Assembly (NCBI GenBank): GCA_039807785.1
Contig: JBDHRX010000006.1
Location: 1 to 43,910 of the forward strand
DNA: 43,910 bases
Reading direction: 5' to 3'
Source of the DNA: Zeimonas sp039807785
GTDB taxonomy: Bacteria; Pseudomonadota; Gammaproteobacteria; Burkholderiales; Burkholderiaceae_E
Below are positions 43,110 through 43,910 of the stretch, piece by piece. The translations under genes were made by a program, and so were the position numbers. The number at the start of each line of letters is the position of its first letter. Positions within the stretch are counted from its first letter, which is position 1. Below the pieces are notes generated by a model, which was not told the origin of the DNA, ran no database searches, and was given only the letters and a program-made list of their open reading frames with translations.

Positions 43110-43910
43110 ATGAGCGACATCCTGGACGCCGCGCAACTGCAGCTGTTCGACCTGAAGGGCCGCAGCGTCCTGGTGCTCGGCCTGGGCGACTCCGGCATGG
43201 CGATGGCCCGCTGGGCCGCGCGCCAGGGCGCGCGCGTCCGCGTGGCCGACACGCGCAGCGCCGACGGCGCCGACCTGCCCCGGCTCGCGACCCTGCGCGA
43301 GCAGGCCGGCGCGATCGACTATGCGGCCGGCCCTGCGTGGGGCGAGCGCTGGCTCGAGGGCGTGGACCTGGTCGCGTGGAGCCCGGGGTTGTCGATCGAG
43401 CTCGGCGCGGCCGCGGCCTTCCACGCGCTCGCGCGCGGACGCGGGATCGCGATCGCCGGCGAGCTCGAGCTGTTCGCCCAGGCGCTGGCCGACCTGCGCG
43501 AGTCGGGGTATCGCCCGAAGGTGATCGCGGTGACCGGCACCAACGGCAAGACCACGACCACCGCGCTGGCCGCCCACCTGTGCCGCAGCGCCGGCCTCGC
43601 GACCGTGGCGGCGGGCAACATCCGCCCGCCGATGCTCGACGCCCTGGCGGCCGCGATCGGCGCGGGCGCGCTCCCCGATGCCTGGGTGATCGAGCTCTCG
43701 AGCTTCCAGCTGGCGCTGGCGCAGAGCTTCGCGCCCGACGCCGCGGCGATCCTGAACCTCAGCGAAGATCACCTCGACTGGCACGCGTCGATGGACAGCT
43801 ACGTCGCGGCCAAGCAGCGGATCTATGCGCGCGGCGCGGTCGCGGTGCACGACCGCGGCGACCCGGCGGCCGCACCGCGCCGCCCGGATCCGGTCCCGGC
43901 CGCGGCGTCG
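43110..43910 (+). CDS. murD: UDP-MurNAc-L-Ala:D-Glu ligase, N-terminal part
   Basis: Mur ligase adding D-Glu, cut by the window end after 267 codons (full length is usually about 450-500). Seen: SVLVLGLGDSGMAMARW at the N-terminus, WSPGLSIE, ATP loop GTNGKTTTTALA, AGNIRPPML and NLSEDHLDWH. Continues the order mraY-murD of the classical cluster; ftsW, murG and murC would be expected to the right of the window. Confidence 0.95.
   Translation, partial: MSDILDAAQLQLFDLKGRSVLVLGLGDSGMAMARWAARQGARVRVADTRSADGADLPRLATLREQAGAIDYAAGPAWGERWLEGVDLVAWSPGLSIELGAAAAFHALARGRGIAIAGELELFAQALADLRESGYRPKVIAVTGTNGKTTTTALAAHLCRSAGLATVAAGNIRPPMLDALAAAIGAGALPDAWVIELSSFQLALAQSFAPDAAAILNLSEDHLDWHASMDSYVAAKQRIYARGAVAVHDRGDPAAAPRRPDPVPAAAS

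Overview
The window is very GC-rich DNA of chromosomal type, with tightly packed genes and nearly all codons ending in G or C. Several features point to a betaproteobacterium, most likely Burkholderiales: a Bug-type (tripartite tricarboxylate) solute receptor, the neighbourhoods uvrA-MFS-ssb, FmdB-DUF502-aspS-nudB and pyrC-DUF3025-rnpB-mraZ, a non-discriminating type AspRS, and a division/cell-wall cluster in classical proteobacterial order. I cannot assign a genus. No insertion sequence, prophage, CRISPR array, tRNA or rRNA was seen.

Layout. 1-1425: the 3' part of mtnA overlapping a class II aldolase gene (5'-thioribose / 5-deoxyribose salvage). 1466-6971: uvrA (minus) facing a YajR-like MFS exporter, then ssb and thrH. 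7067-11503: fmdB-like zinc ribbon, DUF502 membrane protein, aspS, nudB and an EEP-family phosphatase/nuclease; a seven-copy 15-bp tandem repeat lies in the fmdB/DUF502 gap. 11854-15977 (minus): an operon-like run of MscS channel, CPA2-type antiporter, YbdK-type carboxylate-amine ligase and class I glutamine amidotransferase. This is my best candidate for a functional module that has not been described as such. It is divergent from an SLC13-type permease across a spacer holding an 18-bp perfect palindrome and a hairpin.

18164-26854: a fatty-acid / acyl-CoA beta-oxidation locus. It has a PaaI-like thioesterase, a TetR regulator, a DmdC-like acyl-CoA dehydrogenase, a DUF2147 secreted protein, a FadN-like dehydrogenase/hydratase, a thiolase, an enoyl-CoA hydratase and a YciA-type thioesterase (minus). 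A 14-bp operator-like sequence occurs just before tetR and again just before the dehydrogenase gene, which suggests a self-contained regulon. 26920-29379: an Atm1-like ABC half-exporter and a convergent lipoprotein gene. 29480-32911: tartrate/malate dehydrogenase, orphan Bug receptor and glycerate kinase, together a route from tartrate to 2-phosphoglycerate; the kinase gene overlaps pyrC.

33954-43910: DUF3025, the RNase P RNA gene (the DUF3025 reading frame runs into it), a 248-nt regulatory spacer, then mraZ-rsmH-ftsL-ftsI-murE-murF-mraY-murD. The genes of this last run abut or overlap and build peptidoglycan precursors and the septal synthase; murD is cut by the window end.
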